A DNA stretch of 64,000 bases from an uncultured Eubacteriales bacterium (GTDB taxonomy: Bacteria; Bacillota; Clostridia; Oscillospirales; Acutalibacteraceae), in the NCBI GenBank assembly GCA_951801675.1, contig CATONX010000001.1:180475-244474 (forward strand), given 5' to 3'. Under the pieces are notes generated by a model, which was not told the origin of the DNA, searched no databases, and saw nothing but the letters and a program-made list of their open reading frames with translations. A program made the position numbers and the translations under genes. Shown here one piece after another: positions 23,570 through 31,922 of this stretch (within the stretch, counting starts at the first letter, position 1; each line of letters opens with the position of its first letter).

Positions 23570-24931
23570 TCATTCGGTTTGCGCTTCGCCGTCGATGCTT
23601 TCCAGCTCTCCCTGAGGATCGGCCGCAATCTTCCATTTTTCCATGTAGGAGCGCCGGCTGCGCACCTGGGCTTCCACTTCCTTGAGATCGTTTAACCGTT
23701 CGGTTTCCTCGTCATCGGGAAGGGGGTACCCGTGCTCGATGTGCAGCTCCCATTCAATGGGAGGGAAGGACGCGAGCCCCGTGGCTCTAGCCAGGTGAAA
23801 CACGCCGTAGGCCATCCAGCGCAGAGCCGCTTCCCAACCCGTCCACTTTTCCTCGCACCGGCATAACAGCTCCCAGTACATGGCGCGGATGGACTGACCC
23901 GAGCTCAACGTCCCCTTTAACTGCTCGGTGGAAAGGTCCGGTACCGACAGCAGCTCGTACATGTCCGACTTGATGCGGCACAGTGTGTGTTCGATCCGGT
24001 CATCGTATCCGAACTTGGGTTCCAGCATCTCCATGGACGCCTGTTTTCCGTCCATCATCGTCGGATCGGTCTGCAAATCGATCAGCGCACCCGGCGCAAT
24101 CACCAGCTTCTCCAAAGAGGAAACGCTCGCGTCGGTAGCCACCCGCTGGGGAAAGAGGTTGAAGCGCAGCGCGTCGATGTCATCGGAGGTCAGACGGTTG
24201 TAGGCGTTTTGGTTTTCGATCAACTCCGCCACGTCGCTTTCCCCGCTCAAATCCCCGCACAACCCGTCGTTTAAAATGACGTACGCCGGAATGAAGGCAA
24301 GCCCCGTGTCGAAGTTTTCATACCGGCTCTCCAAAAGCCGCCCGTCCCCGTCATACACCCCTTCGTCCAGGATGCAGCGTCCTTCCACCATCTCAAACTT
24401 CTGCTTCCAAATCCGCTGCTTGCGGTGAGAAACCTCCGTGTTAAGCTGATAAAAGAAAATAATTTTCTTGATTCGGTCCGCGTCGTCTTCCTTGGGCTCG
24501 AATAAGAACTCCAAGGACGGGCGAAATCCAATGGAAATGTCCTCCTCGTCGGTCCACAGCCGCAGCGCCACCCGCTTGCCGATGAAACAGTCTCTGGCCG
24601 CCCGGATCAGCCGGTCGCCGAAGTGGTTGTTTCGCAGCAGGCGGTTTAAAAACAAGGTCATTTCCCGTGCAATCCCGTCGTCCTCCTGCCGGATGGCGCG
24701 CACGGAAAGCTCCGGCGTGCGCCCGAAGAGAAAGCGGGCCTCCGCCTTGATGAGCTTTTTGATAAAATTGGTGCGTTTTACGGTGGGCAGATAATCCAGC
24801 TGTCCGTTTTTCGGCCATAGCTGCCCCTTGCCCTCGTAAAAGTCGTACAGCCGGATGATCTCGCCGAATTCCTCCAGCACCCGGCTTCCATAAAGGCCGC
24901 CGAGTTCCTCATAGAAAGCGGTCGCGTTCAA
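23570..24931 (-). CDS. Phage portal protein (SPP1 gp6-like)
   Basis: About 453 residues. The family pattern is clear: ALRFNLFPQRVATDASVSS, VIAPGALIDLQTDP, and SGQSIRAMYWELLCRCEEKW at the end of the clip-wing region. The portal forms the DNA entry ring. TTG at 24931 has AAAGGGAGG 7 bases upstream and is preferred; an ATG at 24967 overlaps the terminase stop (ATGA) but lacks a ribosome binding site, so the start is open. Confidence 0.85.
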   Translation of the reverse strand: MNATAFYEELGGLYGSRVLEEFGEIIRLYDFYEGKGQLWPKNGQLDYLPTVKRTNFIKKLIKAEARFLFGRTPELSVRAIRQEDDGIAREMTLFLNRLLRNNHFGDRLIRAARDCFIGKRVALRLWTDEEDISIGFRPSLEFLFEPKEDDADRIKKIIFFYQLNTEVSHRKQRIWKQKFEMVEGRCILDEGVYDGDGRLLESRYENFDTGLAFIPAYVILNDGLCGDLSGESDVAELIENQNAYNRLTSDDIDALRFNLFPQRVATDASVSSLEKLVIAPGALIDLQTDPTMMDGKQASMEMLEPKFGYDDRIEHTLCRIKSDMYELLSVPDLSTEQLKGTLSSGQSIRAMYWELLCRCEEKWTGWEAALRWMAYGVFHLARATGLASFPPIEWELHIEHGYPLPDDEETERLNDLKEVEAQVRSRRSYMEKWKIAADPQGELESIDGEAQTE

Positions 24932-24963
24932 ATCGAAACCTCCCTTTGCCGGGAACTCCCGGC

Positions 24964-26172
24964 TCATTGTTTGTTTTTGCCCGAGTAGCTTTCCCGCCGC
25001 CTGCTCTGCATGCGCAGATCGGTCAGGATGCCGTAGCGCAGCATGTCCATGCAGTGGTCGTTTTCCTTCACCGGCATATCCCGTTCGCTCTTTTCGTTCC
25101 AGCAGTAGCAGTCGAACTCCCGCAGCGTATGTACGCAGCCCGGGTCAATGGTCAGCCGCCCTTCGCTCAAGAGAGCACTTACCTGCCGGATCCCCTCAAG
25201 CACCGCGTTTTTCCCCGGGATCACCTGCCAGCCGGATTTGCGCAGCAGCGCAATCAGGGAAGAAGCGGAAGGATCGATCACTACGCAGCGCGCTTCGTTT
25301 TGGGAGAAGGCCAGCAGATCGCTTGCGTATTCCTCGTCGGTTTTCTGTCCCTGCACCCTTCCGTCATGGTAATATTCCCGTGCCAAATGGTAGTGCCCCG
25401 CCTCCTCGGTCAGCAGGCCGAACACGCAGGGATTGCGAATCCCGTAATCGCAGGAGAGAAACGTTCGGGCCTTTGGCCCCGGCTTGCAAACGCGGACATG
25501 CGCTTCCCGTTCGAACCGATCGTATACCGCCCCCTGGGCCGCGCACCACTCTCCGTCCACAAACCGCCGCTTCCACATGCCGGTGTATTCCGCCGCCAGC
25601 GCAGCCTTGTAGCTTTCGGGCAGATTCGGGTTGTCCGCCAGGGAGAAGTGCCAGCGCAGCAGATCGAGCCCCGGCTTTTGCAGATAATCGGTGTAAAGCC
25701 AGTGGCGGCTGCTGTCGGGGTTTGTGGTGCCGTAAAACCGGGCGCCTTCGATGGACAAACGCGACAAAAGCATCTGGAAAAAGGACCGGGGCCAAAGGGT
25801 CAGCTCATCGCCGTAAGCCCCCGCCAAGGTCATTCCCCGTAGCTTGCCCTCCGCCCGCGCGTCGGACGCGCCCGCCAGATAAACCTTGCGCCCAAAGAGA
25901 ACAGCTTCTCTGGCGGACAGGCGCACCTTAAAATCCCTTTCCCCCAGCATGTCGGACAAGGTGTCCAAAATATTCCGCTTGAGGGTGGTCACCGTTTTTC
26001 CCGCCATCAGAAGGGGGCCGGGCGGTGCCTCGGTGACAAAATAGAGCCAGGCGAGTAAGGAAGAAACCGTTTTTCCGGACCGGACAGCGCCATCCCAGAT
26101 ATTCAGGCGCGCGTCGCTTAAGGCAATGGAGCGCACGGCGTAATCGCTGAATTGGCCCCATTGAAAACTCAT
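24964..26172 (-). CDS. Phage terminase large subunit
   Basis: 402 residues. GAVRSGKTVS near residue 29 is the Walker A site of the packaging ATPase and GAYGDEL the Walker B site. The C-terminal RNase H-like nuclease shows its acidic residues in FLSCDYGIRNP, VIDPSAS and DMLRYGI. All catalytic motifs are intact, so packaging may still work. The ATG follows the stop of the small subunit gene directly. Confidence 0.93.
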   Translation of the reverse strand: MSFQWGQFSDYAVRSIALSDARLNIWDGAVRSGKTVSSLLAWLYFVTEAPPGPLLMAGKTVTTLKRNILDTLSDMLGERDFKVRLSAREAVLFGRKVYLAGASDARAEGKLRGMTLAGAYGDELTLWPRSFFQMLLSRLSIEGARFYGTTNPDSSRHWLYTDYLQKPGLDLLRWHFSLADNPNLPESYKAALAAEYTGMWKRRFVDGEWCAAQGAVYDRFEREAHVRVCKPGPKARTFLSCDYGIRNPCVFGLLTEEAGHYHLAREYYHDGRVQGQKTDEEYASDLLAFSQNEARCVVIDPSASSLIALLRKSGWQVIPGKNAVLEGIRQVSALLSEGRLTIDPGCVHTLREFDCYCWNEKSERDMPVKENDHCMDMLRYGILTDLRMQSRRRESYSGKNKQ

Positions 26173-26583
26173 TTAAGAAAGCCTCCTGGCCAGCGCGCCG
26201 ATGGCCTCGGAAATTGCCTTTGCGCCGTCTTCCTGCATTGCCATAGAATCCTGGCATCCTTTTTGGATGCGTTCGAGCGCGCAGGCCAGCTCGTAGATGT
26301 TGCGAGGAGAGATTTCTTTTGCCCACTCGCTGTTTGCGTCCGTAATGTATTCCAGCGCTTCCAGAAGGTTGCTCCAAGCGTTTTGCAGCTGAACCGGTCC
26401 ATTTGGACGCACCACATTATGGGGTTTTCGTCCCCGTTTGCTTTTTACAAAACCGGGACGGCGTTTTGCCTCCCGCAGGAGGCTTGGATAGCTGATGGAT
26501 TTCTCCTCAGCAAAAGCGCGCAGACTTCGATAACCGCCCTTGACGTAATCCGCCTCCAGGCTGTTCCAGTCGTATTGTGCCAT
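26173..26583 (-). CDS. Phage terminase small subunit
   Basis: 136 residues. An N-terminal helix-turn-helix (YRSLRAFAEEKSISYPSLLR) would bind the packaging site and is followed by a helical oligomerisation part. GGGAGG before the ATG at 26583 decides the start. First gene of the particle operon. Confidence 0.8.
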   Translation of the reverse strand: MAQYDWNSLEADYVKGGYRSLRAFAEEKSISYPSLLREAKRRPGFVKSKRGRKPHNVVRPNGPVQLQNAWSNLLEALEYITDANSEWAKEISPRNIYELACALERIQKGCQDSMAMQEDGAKAISEAIGALARRLS

Positions 26584-26737
26584 GCATTCACCTCCCATGC
26601 CATTTGACAAACATCTCCCCGCCAAAGAAGCGGCGGGGAAGGACGCGGGCGGCGGTTTCGCATGGTATGGAAACAAGAAAGGAGGGTGAGCCAACCTGAC
26701 GAGCCGCCGCCGTTGCCAAACTTATGTTTGCAAGCTG

Positions 26738-26760
26738 ATTATAGCACATACGTTCGTATG
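26738..26760 (-). promoter_or_regulatory. Promoter of the phage-particle operon with LexA-like box
   Basis: Minus strand -10 TATAAT at 26743-26738; no good -35 at 17 bases. Just upstream CGAACGTATGTGCT (26756-26743) matches 12 of 14 positions of the Bacillus LexA/DinR consensus CGAACRNRYGTTYC. CATACGTTCGTATG (26747-26760) is also a perfect palindrome. The site overlaps the -10 edge, fitting a repressor. The gap 26584-26927 holds no other gene that I can see. Confidence 0.45.
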
Positions 26761-26927
26761 AAGCGTGCAAAGAGCGTGCAGCATTTGCCCGTAAAATCCC
26801 GTGCTCTTTGCCCCAATTCGTGGTATACTATGCCTATCTTCCGCGGCTCGCTCGGCATTTTGTACGAGCAAAGTCCCGCGGGAAAGCGAGGATCGCCTTA
26901 TTCGAAACAGAAAGGAATGGTGCCCGT

Positions 26928-27344
26928 ATGAAATCCTATCGAAAAGAATTGTTTTTTCGTATTCCCAGCCGCCGCGCCTTTGTCAACATCACGCCCCAAG
27001 TGGAGCAGTGCTTGCAGGAAAGCGGCATCAAGGAAGGCCTTCTTTTGTGCAACGCCATGAACATCACCGCCAGCGTGTTCATCAATGACGACGAATCCGG
27101 CCTCCATGCGGACTTTGAACGTTTTCTGGAACGACTGGCGCCCGAAAAACCCTACGATCAGTACCAGCACAACGGCTATGAAGACAATGCGGATGCGCAT
27201 ATCAAACGCACCATCATGGGCCGGGAAGCGGTGGTGGCCGTCACCAAGGGCCGGCTGGACTTTGGAACCTGGGAACAGATATTCTACGGCGAATTTGACG
27301 GAAAACGGGAAAAACGGGTCCTTGTCAAAATCATCGGGGAATAA
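26928..27344 (+). CDS. YjbQ family (UPF0047) secondary thiamine-phosphate synthase-like protein
   Basis: 138 residues, the normal size. [58 protein letters not shown] and [19 protein letters not shown] are the conserved blocks, with His and Asp/Glu residues for the metal site. The family has weak thiamine-phosphate synthase activity, and its true role is unsettled. GAAAGGAATGG precedes the ATG at 26928. A TATACT at 26824-26829 could be its -10. Confidence 0.9.
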   Translation: MKSYRKELFFRIPSRRAFVNITPQVEQCLQESGIKEGLLLCNAMNITASVFINDDESGLHADFERFLERLAPEKPYDQYQHNGYEDNADAHIKRTIMGREAVVAVTKGRLDFGTWEQIFYGEFDGKREKRVLVKIIGE

Positions 27345-27412
27345 AGGGCTGCAGGAAATAAACCGCTTACGGTTCCTTCATAAATATTTCATCACTTGGC
27401 CCGGCGGCTTGT

Positions 27413-27418
27413 TATAAT
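27413..27418 (+). promoter_or_regulatory. Probable -10 box of the two-component system
   Basis: A perfect TATAAT lies 82 bases before the response regulator ATG; the -35 region (around CATCAC) is weak, which would suit activator control. Confidence 0.45.
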
Positions 27419-27500
27419 GGTCTTATGGACAATTGATTCCGCAAGACCCTGGAAATGCGGCAATAATAGAGGCAAGAGGTGCAAAAGGGAGGATATTCTC

Positions 27501-28193
27501 ATGGCGAATACCAAAATTTTAATTGTGGACGACGATACCAATATCTGCGAGCTGCTGCGGCTTTACGTGGAAAAGGAAGGCTTTGATGTGGCGCTTGCGT
27601 ACGACGGAGGAAAGGCGCTGGAGGCGTTTGACAAGGAGCAGCCCGATTTGGTGCTGCTGGATATCATGCTTCCTGTACTTGACGGCTGGCAGGTCTGCCG
27701 GGAAATCCGCAAGAAGGCGTCGACCCCCATCATCATGCTCACTGCCAAGGGAGAAACCTTTGATAAAATCCTGGGCTTAGAGCTTGGAGCGGACGATTAT
27801 GTGGTCAAGCCCTTTGAGGCAAAGGAAGTGGTGGCCCGCATCAAGGCCGTGCTGCGCCGCGCCGCGCCCGCGGAAACCGCCAGCGACAGCAAGGAGGTCC
27901 ATTTCGACAAGCTTTCCATCAACATGACCAATTATGAGCTCAAGGTGGACGGCAAACAGATTGACGTTCCGCCCAAGGAAATGGAACTGATCTATCATCT
28001 TGCCAGCAACCCCAACCGCGTCTATACCCGCGACCAGCTTCTCGACGAGGTGTGGGGATTTGACTATTACGGCGACTCCAGGACGGTGGACGTGCATGTC
28101 AAGCGCCTGCGTGAAAAGCTGGAGGGCGTGTCGGACAAATGGAGCCTGAAAACCGTCTGGGGCGTCGGATATAAATTCGAGGTCCGCGAGTAA
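27501..28193 (+). CDS. OmpR/PhoB-type response regulator
   Basis: 230 residues. Receiver domain (1-120) with acidic pocket DDD at 10-12, phosphoacceptor D54 in LVLLDIMLP and the switch lysine in YVVKPF. The winged-helix DNA-binding domain fills 135-230, ending SLKTVWGVGYKFE. AAAGGGAGG precedes the ATG at 27501. Its stop overlaps the kinase start by one base (TAATG). With the downstream HtrA protease it probably forms an envelope-stress circuit (inference). Confidence 0.94.
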   Translation: MANTKILIVDDDTNICELLRLYVEKEGFDVALAYDGGKALEAFDKEQPDLVLLDIMLPVLDGWQVCREIRKKASTPIIMLTAKGETFDKILGLELGADDYVVKPFEAKEVVARIKAVLRRAAPAETASDSKEVHFDKLSINMTNYELKVDGKQIDVPPKEMELIYHLASNPNRVYTRDQLLDEVWGFDYYGDSRTVDVHVKRLREKLEGVSDKWSLKTVWGVGYKFEVRE

Positions 28194-29755
28194 TGCGAAA
28201 AAGTATTTTTGTCAAATATTTTACCGTCATCACCTCCATTATCCTGATTTGCCTGACGATTCTGGGTACTCTGCTTATTTCTTTTGCCGCGCAGTACTGG
28301 GTCAACGACAAGCAGGAGATGCTCACCCGCAATGCCAAAGATATGGCGGATATCCTGGGGGATTTGGCGCTGAAAAACCAGGCCCTGATTCAGCAGAATC
28401 CCCAGACAAAGCAGTATTCCCTGTTTTTTGCGGAAGGCTTCATTCCCGAATCCATGAACGCCGCCATCCTCGTCATGGCCTCCGCCTCCAATTCGGATGT
28501 GCGCATCGTCAGCTCGGCAGGGCAGGTTCTCCTGTTTGCCACCGCAAACGACAAAATGGACCCGGATGAGATGCTTTATAAAGCCATTCCCGCCGACGTG
28601 GCCCAGAAGTCTCTTGCCGGTTCCTCCTATACGGTGGGCCGCCTTGGCGAGAATTACACGGAAACCTACTATACCGCTGGAGAACCCATCAAAGCCGGGG
28701 AGGCCGGCGTGATCGGCGCAGTGCTTTTGTCCACCCCCACCGGCGACCTGTCCGGCTACATTGGGGATAACCTGCGTATGTTTCTGCTGGCCGCGGTGCT
28801 GGTGCTGATCCTTTCCTTCCTTGCCACTTATGCGCTCACCTATCAGATGGCAAAGCCGCTGCGCCAGATGGTGCAGGCCGCTCGCAAGTTCGGGGAAGGG
28901 GACTTTTCCGCGAAAATTCCCGTCAATAACCAGGATGAGGTCGCGGAGCTCGCCATCGCGCTTAACAACATGGCCACCTCGCTTGCATCGGTGGAGGGAA
29001 TGCGCCGTTCCTTCGTAGCAAACGTCTCCCATGAGCTGCGTACCCCCATGACCACCATCGGCGGCTTCATCGACGGGATTCTCGACGGCACCATTCCCGA
29101 GGAAAAGCAGGAGCAATACCTGCGCACCGTTTCCGACGAAATCAAGCGCCTGTCGCGCCTGGTCCGCTCCATGCTGGACATCTCCCGTATGGAAGCGGGC
29201 GAGCTGAAGATCAACCCCTCTCTTTTCAGCCTGTCGGACATGGTTATGCGGGTTTTCTTCTCCTGTGAAAAGCTCATCAATGATAAGAACATCGAGGTCC
29301 GCGGCCTGGAAGACCTGCCGGAAATCCACGTGAAGGCGGATCCCGACCGGATTCACCAGATTATCTTCAACCTAGTGGACAATGCCATCAAATTTACCAA
29401 CCAAGGCGGCTATATTGCCATTTCCGTCCGAGAAGAAAACGGCTGGGTGTACTTTACCATCCGCAACAGCGGCCAGGGAATCGCCCGGGCCGACTTGGGG
29501 AAAATCTTCGAGCGGTTTTATAAAACGGATAAGTCCCGGGGCCTGGACAAAAAGGGTGTGGGCTTGGGATTGTTCATCGTGCGCATGCTTATGCAGTTGC
29601 ACGGAGGAGACATTACCGCCCGCAGCGTGGAGGGCGAATACGCGGAATTTGAGTTTTGGCTTCCGGCGATCAAGCAAGAGGTGGAAAAGCCAGATAAGCC
29701 GATTAAAATTGAACGCACCGGCAAAGGGGAAAAACCCCCAAAGGACGTCCAGTAA
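28193..29755 (+). CDS. Membrane sensor histidine kinase
   Basis: 520 residues. One membrane helix at 8-30, an extracytoplasmic sensor region to about 190, a second helix at about 190-213, HAMP domain to about 265, then HisKA with phosphoacceptor H280 in FVANVSHELRTPM. The ATPase domain has the N box (FNLVDNAIKFT) and G boxes (GQGIARADLGK, GVGLGLFIV). It partners the regulator just upstream. The C-terminal tail is basic and short. Confidence 0.94.
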   Translation: MRKSIFVKYFTVITSIILICLTILGTLLISFAAQYWVNDKQEMLTRNAKDMADILGDLALKNQALIQQNPQTKQYSLFFAEGFIPESMNAAILVMASASNSDVRIVSSAGQVLLFATANDKMDPDEMLYKAIPADVAQKSLAGSSYTVGRLGENYTETYYTAGEPIKAGEAGVIGAVLLSTPTGDLSGYIGDNLRMFLLAAVLVLILSFLATYALTYQMAKPLRQMVQAARKFGEGDFSAKIPVNNQDEVAELAIALNNMATSLASVEGMRRSFVANVSHELRTPMTTIGGFIDGILDGTIPEEKQEQYLRTVSDEIKRLSRLVRSMLDISRMEAGELKINPSLFSLSDMVMRVFFSCEKLINDKNIEVRGLEDLPEIHVKADPDRIHQIIFNLVDNAIKFTNQGGYIAISVREENGWVYFTIRNSGQGIARADLGKIFERFYKTDKSRGLDKKGVGLGLFIVRMLMQLHGGDITARSVEGEYAEFEFWLPAIKQEVEKPDKPIKIERTGKGEKPPKDVQ

Positions 29756-29861
29756 ATTTCGTTTCGTTGCAAATGCGGCAAAAAACTGGACATAACAATA
29801 CTAGTATTTTTAGCAGGTGCGTCGTTTCCCTTGTGAGGCGAAATCGGAGAGGAGCAGGTAC

Positions 29862-31679
29862 ATGAAGGACATATATGACATTTTAAAAGAGTTTGAAGAG
29901 AAGGAAAAACAGGAAAGCGCCCGGTCGGAGCAGATGAAGGCTGATACCGCGCCGTTGGAAGCGGTCAAGGAGGAGCTGCAAAAGGTGGCTTCCACCGAGC
30001 AGGTTGACCCGGTATCCGCCCAGGAACCGCCCCGTCCAGCGGCACAGACAAACGGGGAAGAGCCCTCTCTGGCCCCTTCTTCACAGCCGCAGGGAACCGA
30101 GGAAATCCCGGAAGGGTTTGCAGCACTCGGGGAAGAGCCGCCCCAGCCGGCATCCCCTTCGTTCCAGCAGCCCGGCAATGCCGGCCAAACTCCGCCGTCC
30201 TACGGCAATCCTCCTGCCGGTCCGGCGCCTGCGAGCTATGGCCAGCAGCCTCCGCCCCCTTACGGATCCTCTTCCTATCCGCCCTACGGGCAAGCGGGAT
30301 CATACCCTCCTGCCTACCGTCCGCCTGTTTCGGGGACGCCCCCTTATTCGAATGCCGCAAATTTCTGGCAGCCGGGAACTCCTGGGCAGAATCCGCCCCC
30401 GCCGCCCTATCCGCCCCGCTCACCTATGGGCTTTCAGCAGGAGCCTCCGGCAAAAAAGAAAAATAGACCCTTCAAGGTACTCGCCATCATCGTCTGCTGT
30501 ATTTTCGGCGCGGCGGTGCTGGGCTTTGGAGGCATCGGCGTTTATAACCTGGCCACTGGCAAGGACCTCTTCTCCGGCTTTCCCTCCAGCAGCTCGGCTC
30601 CCAGCCAGCCGGATAACAACGACAACCACGGCATTCAGGGTGGAGCTGTCAGTGCGCCGCCGTTCCAGATTGGCGACACTCCCGTCACCTCTCAGCCCAT
30701 TTCGGAGGACGGCATTCTGACCCCTACCCAGATCTATGAAAAGGTTTCCCCCTCCGTGGTGGCCATCACCGCCATCGTCCCCCAGAGCGGGACCTTTGAG
30801 GAAAGCTCCAACAGCTACGGTTCCGGCATTATCATGAACAAGGAAGGCTATATTCTCACAAACGCCCACGTGCTCGGCAGCGCCAGCAATACCTTCCAGG
30901 TAAAGCTTTCCAGCGGGGAAGAGTATATGGCCAGTTTCATCGCCGCTGACAGCAAGACCGACCTTGGCATCATCCGCATTGATGCGCCCGATCTGGTCCC
31001 CGCCAACTTCGGGGATTCGGATAGTATCGTCATCGGAGACGACGCCTATGCCATCGGGAATCCGGGCGGCCCCAACCTGCAAAGCTCCCTGAGTGTAGGG
31101 CATATCTCCGGCATTAACCGTGAGGTCATCGTCAACGGCAATTCGGAAATCCCCTATATCCAGACCGATGCCGCCATCAACCCCGGCAATTCCGGCGGCG
31201 CCTTAATCAATCAGTACGGCCAGGTCATCGGGATCAACACCGTAAAGATTTCCGGCAGCTCCTATGAGGGCCTTGGTTTCGCCATTCCCATCACCCAGGC
31301 CCAGCCCTATATTGACCAGCTCTTGGTCAACGGCAGAATTCTGGGCCGGGTTCGCATCGGCGCCTCCTTCCAGGTGATCGACGCCGCCCGCGCCGCAGCC
31401 AATAATCTGCCCGAGGGCCTCTATGTCTATTCCATCCAGTCCGACAGTGATCTCTTAAACGCCGGCGTGCAGACCGGGGATGTCATCACCCATTGCAATG
31501 GGCAAAAGCTCACGGATGTGTCGGTGCTCAAAGAACTCATCAAAGGCAAGCAGCCCGGCGAACAGGTGGAGCTCAAGGTATTTCGCCGCCGTTTGGGGAA
31601 TACACCGGAGCGGGAATTTACCGTCAACGTGAAGATCCTGGAAGATGTGGACACTGCCTTTCAGATAACAACGCCTTAA
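29862..31679 (+). CDS. HtrA/DegP-type membrane-anchored serine protease
   Basis: 605 residues. The first 200 are cytoplasmic: a charged helix (KDIYDILKEFEEKEKQE) and a long Pro/Gln/Tyr-rich stretch. One membrane helix (VLAIIVCCIFGAAVLGFGGI) near 210-230 places the rest outside. The trypsin-like domain has the triad H336 (TNAHVLG), D367 (KTDLGI) and S444 (NPGNSGGAL), followed by one PDZ domain to the end. Such proteases degrade misfolded envelope proteins. GGAGAGGAGC precedes the ATG at 29862. It lies 106 bases after the kinase. Confidence 0.92.
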   Translation: MKDIYDILKEFEEKEKQESARSEQMKADTAPLEAVKEELQKVASTEQVDPVSAQEPPRPAAQTNGEEPSLAPSSQPQGTEEIPEGFAALGEEPPQPASPSFQQPGNAGQTPPSYGNPPAGPAPASYGQQPPPPYGSSSYPPYGQAGSYPPAYRPPVSGTPPYSNAANFWQPGTPGQNPPPPPYPPRSPMGFQQEPPAKKKNRPFKVLAIIVCCIFGAAVLGFGGIGVYNLATGKDLFSGFPSSSSAPSQPDNNDNHGIQGGAVSAPPFQIGDTPVTSQPISEDGILTPTQIYEKVSPSVVAITAIVPQSGTFEESSNSYGSGIIMNKEGYILTNAHVLGSASNTFQVKLSSGEEYMASFIAADSKTDLGIIRIDAPDLVPANFGDSDSIVIGDDAYAIGNPGGPNLQSSLSVGHISGINREVIVNGNSEIPYIQTDAAINPGNSGGALINQYGQVIGINTVKISGSSYEGLGFAIPITQAQPYIDQLLVNGRILGRVRIGASFQVIDAARAAANNLPEGLYVYSIQSDSDLLNAGVQTGDVITHCNGQKLTDVSVLKELIKGKQPGEQVELKVFRRRLGNTPEREFTVNVKILEDVDTAFQITTP

Positions 31680-31684
31680 TAGAA

Positions 31685-31715
31685 AGAACGGGAGGGTGAG
31701 AGCCCTCCCATTCTT
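31685..31715 (+). terminator. Probable terminator after htrA
   Basis: GGGAGGG pairs with CCCTCCC around TGAGAG, extended by AGAA/TTCT after one mismatch. The T tract is poor (TTCTTG). Confidence 0.55.
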
Positions 31716-31855
31716 GTGCCGGTGCAAAAGAACCCCCCTTCTCTAAAATCGACAGCAGCGGCCTTTTCCCTTGTGGTATTCTTAAGGCGGATCTTGTTAG
31801 CTTCAAAATAACAAGCGGTTCGTTGTGAGTTAGACATAATATTTGGAATATCTGA

Positions 31856-31884
31856 TTGTTTTTTCTGTGAAATTATGCTATAAT
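31856..31884 (+). promoter_or_regulatory. Promoter of the phosphofructokinase gene
   Basis: -35 TTGTTT (31856-31861), 17-base spacer, -10 TATAAT (31879-31884). Confidence 0.75.
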
Positions 31885-31922
31885 ATATCCATTCACTAAG
31901 GCAATTGCGGGAGGCGGAACAT

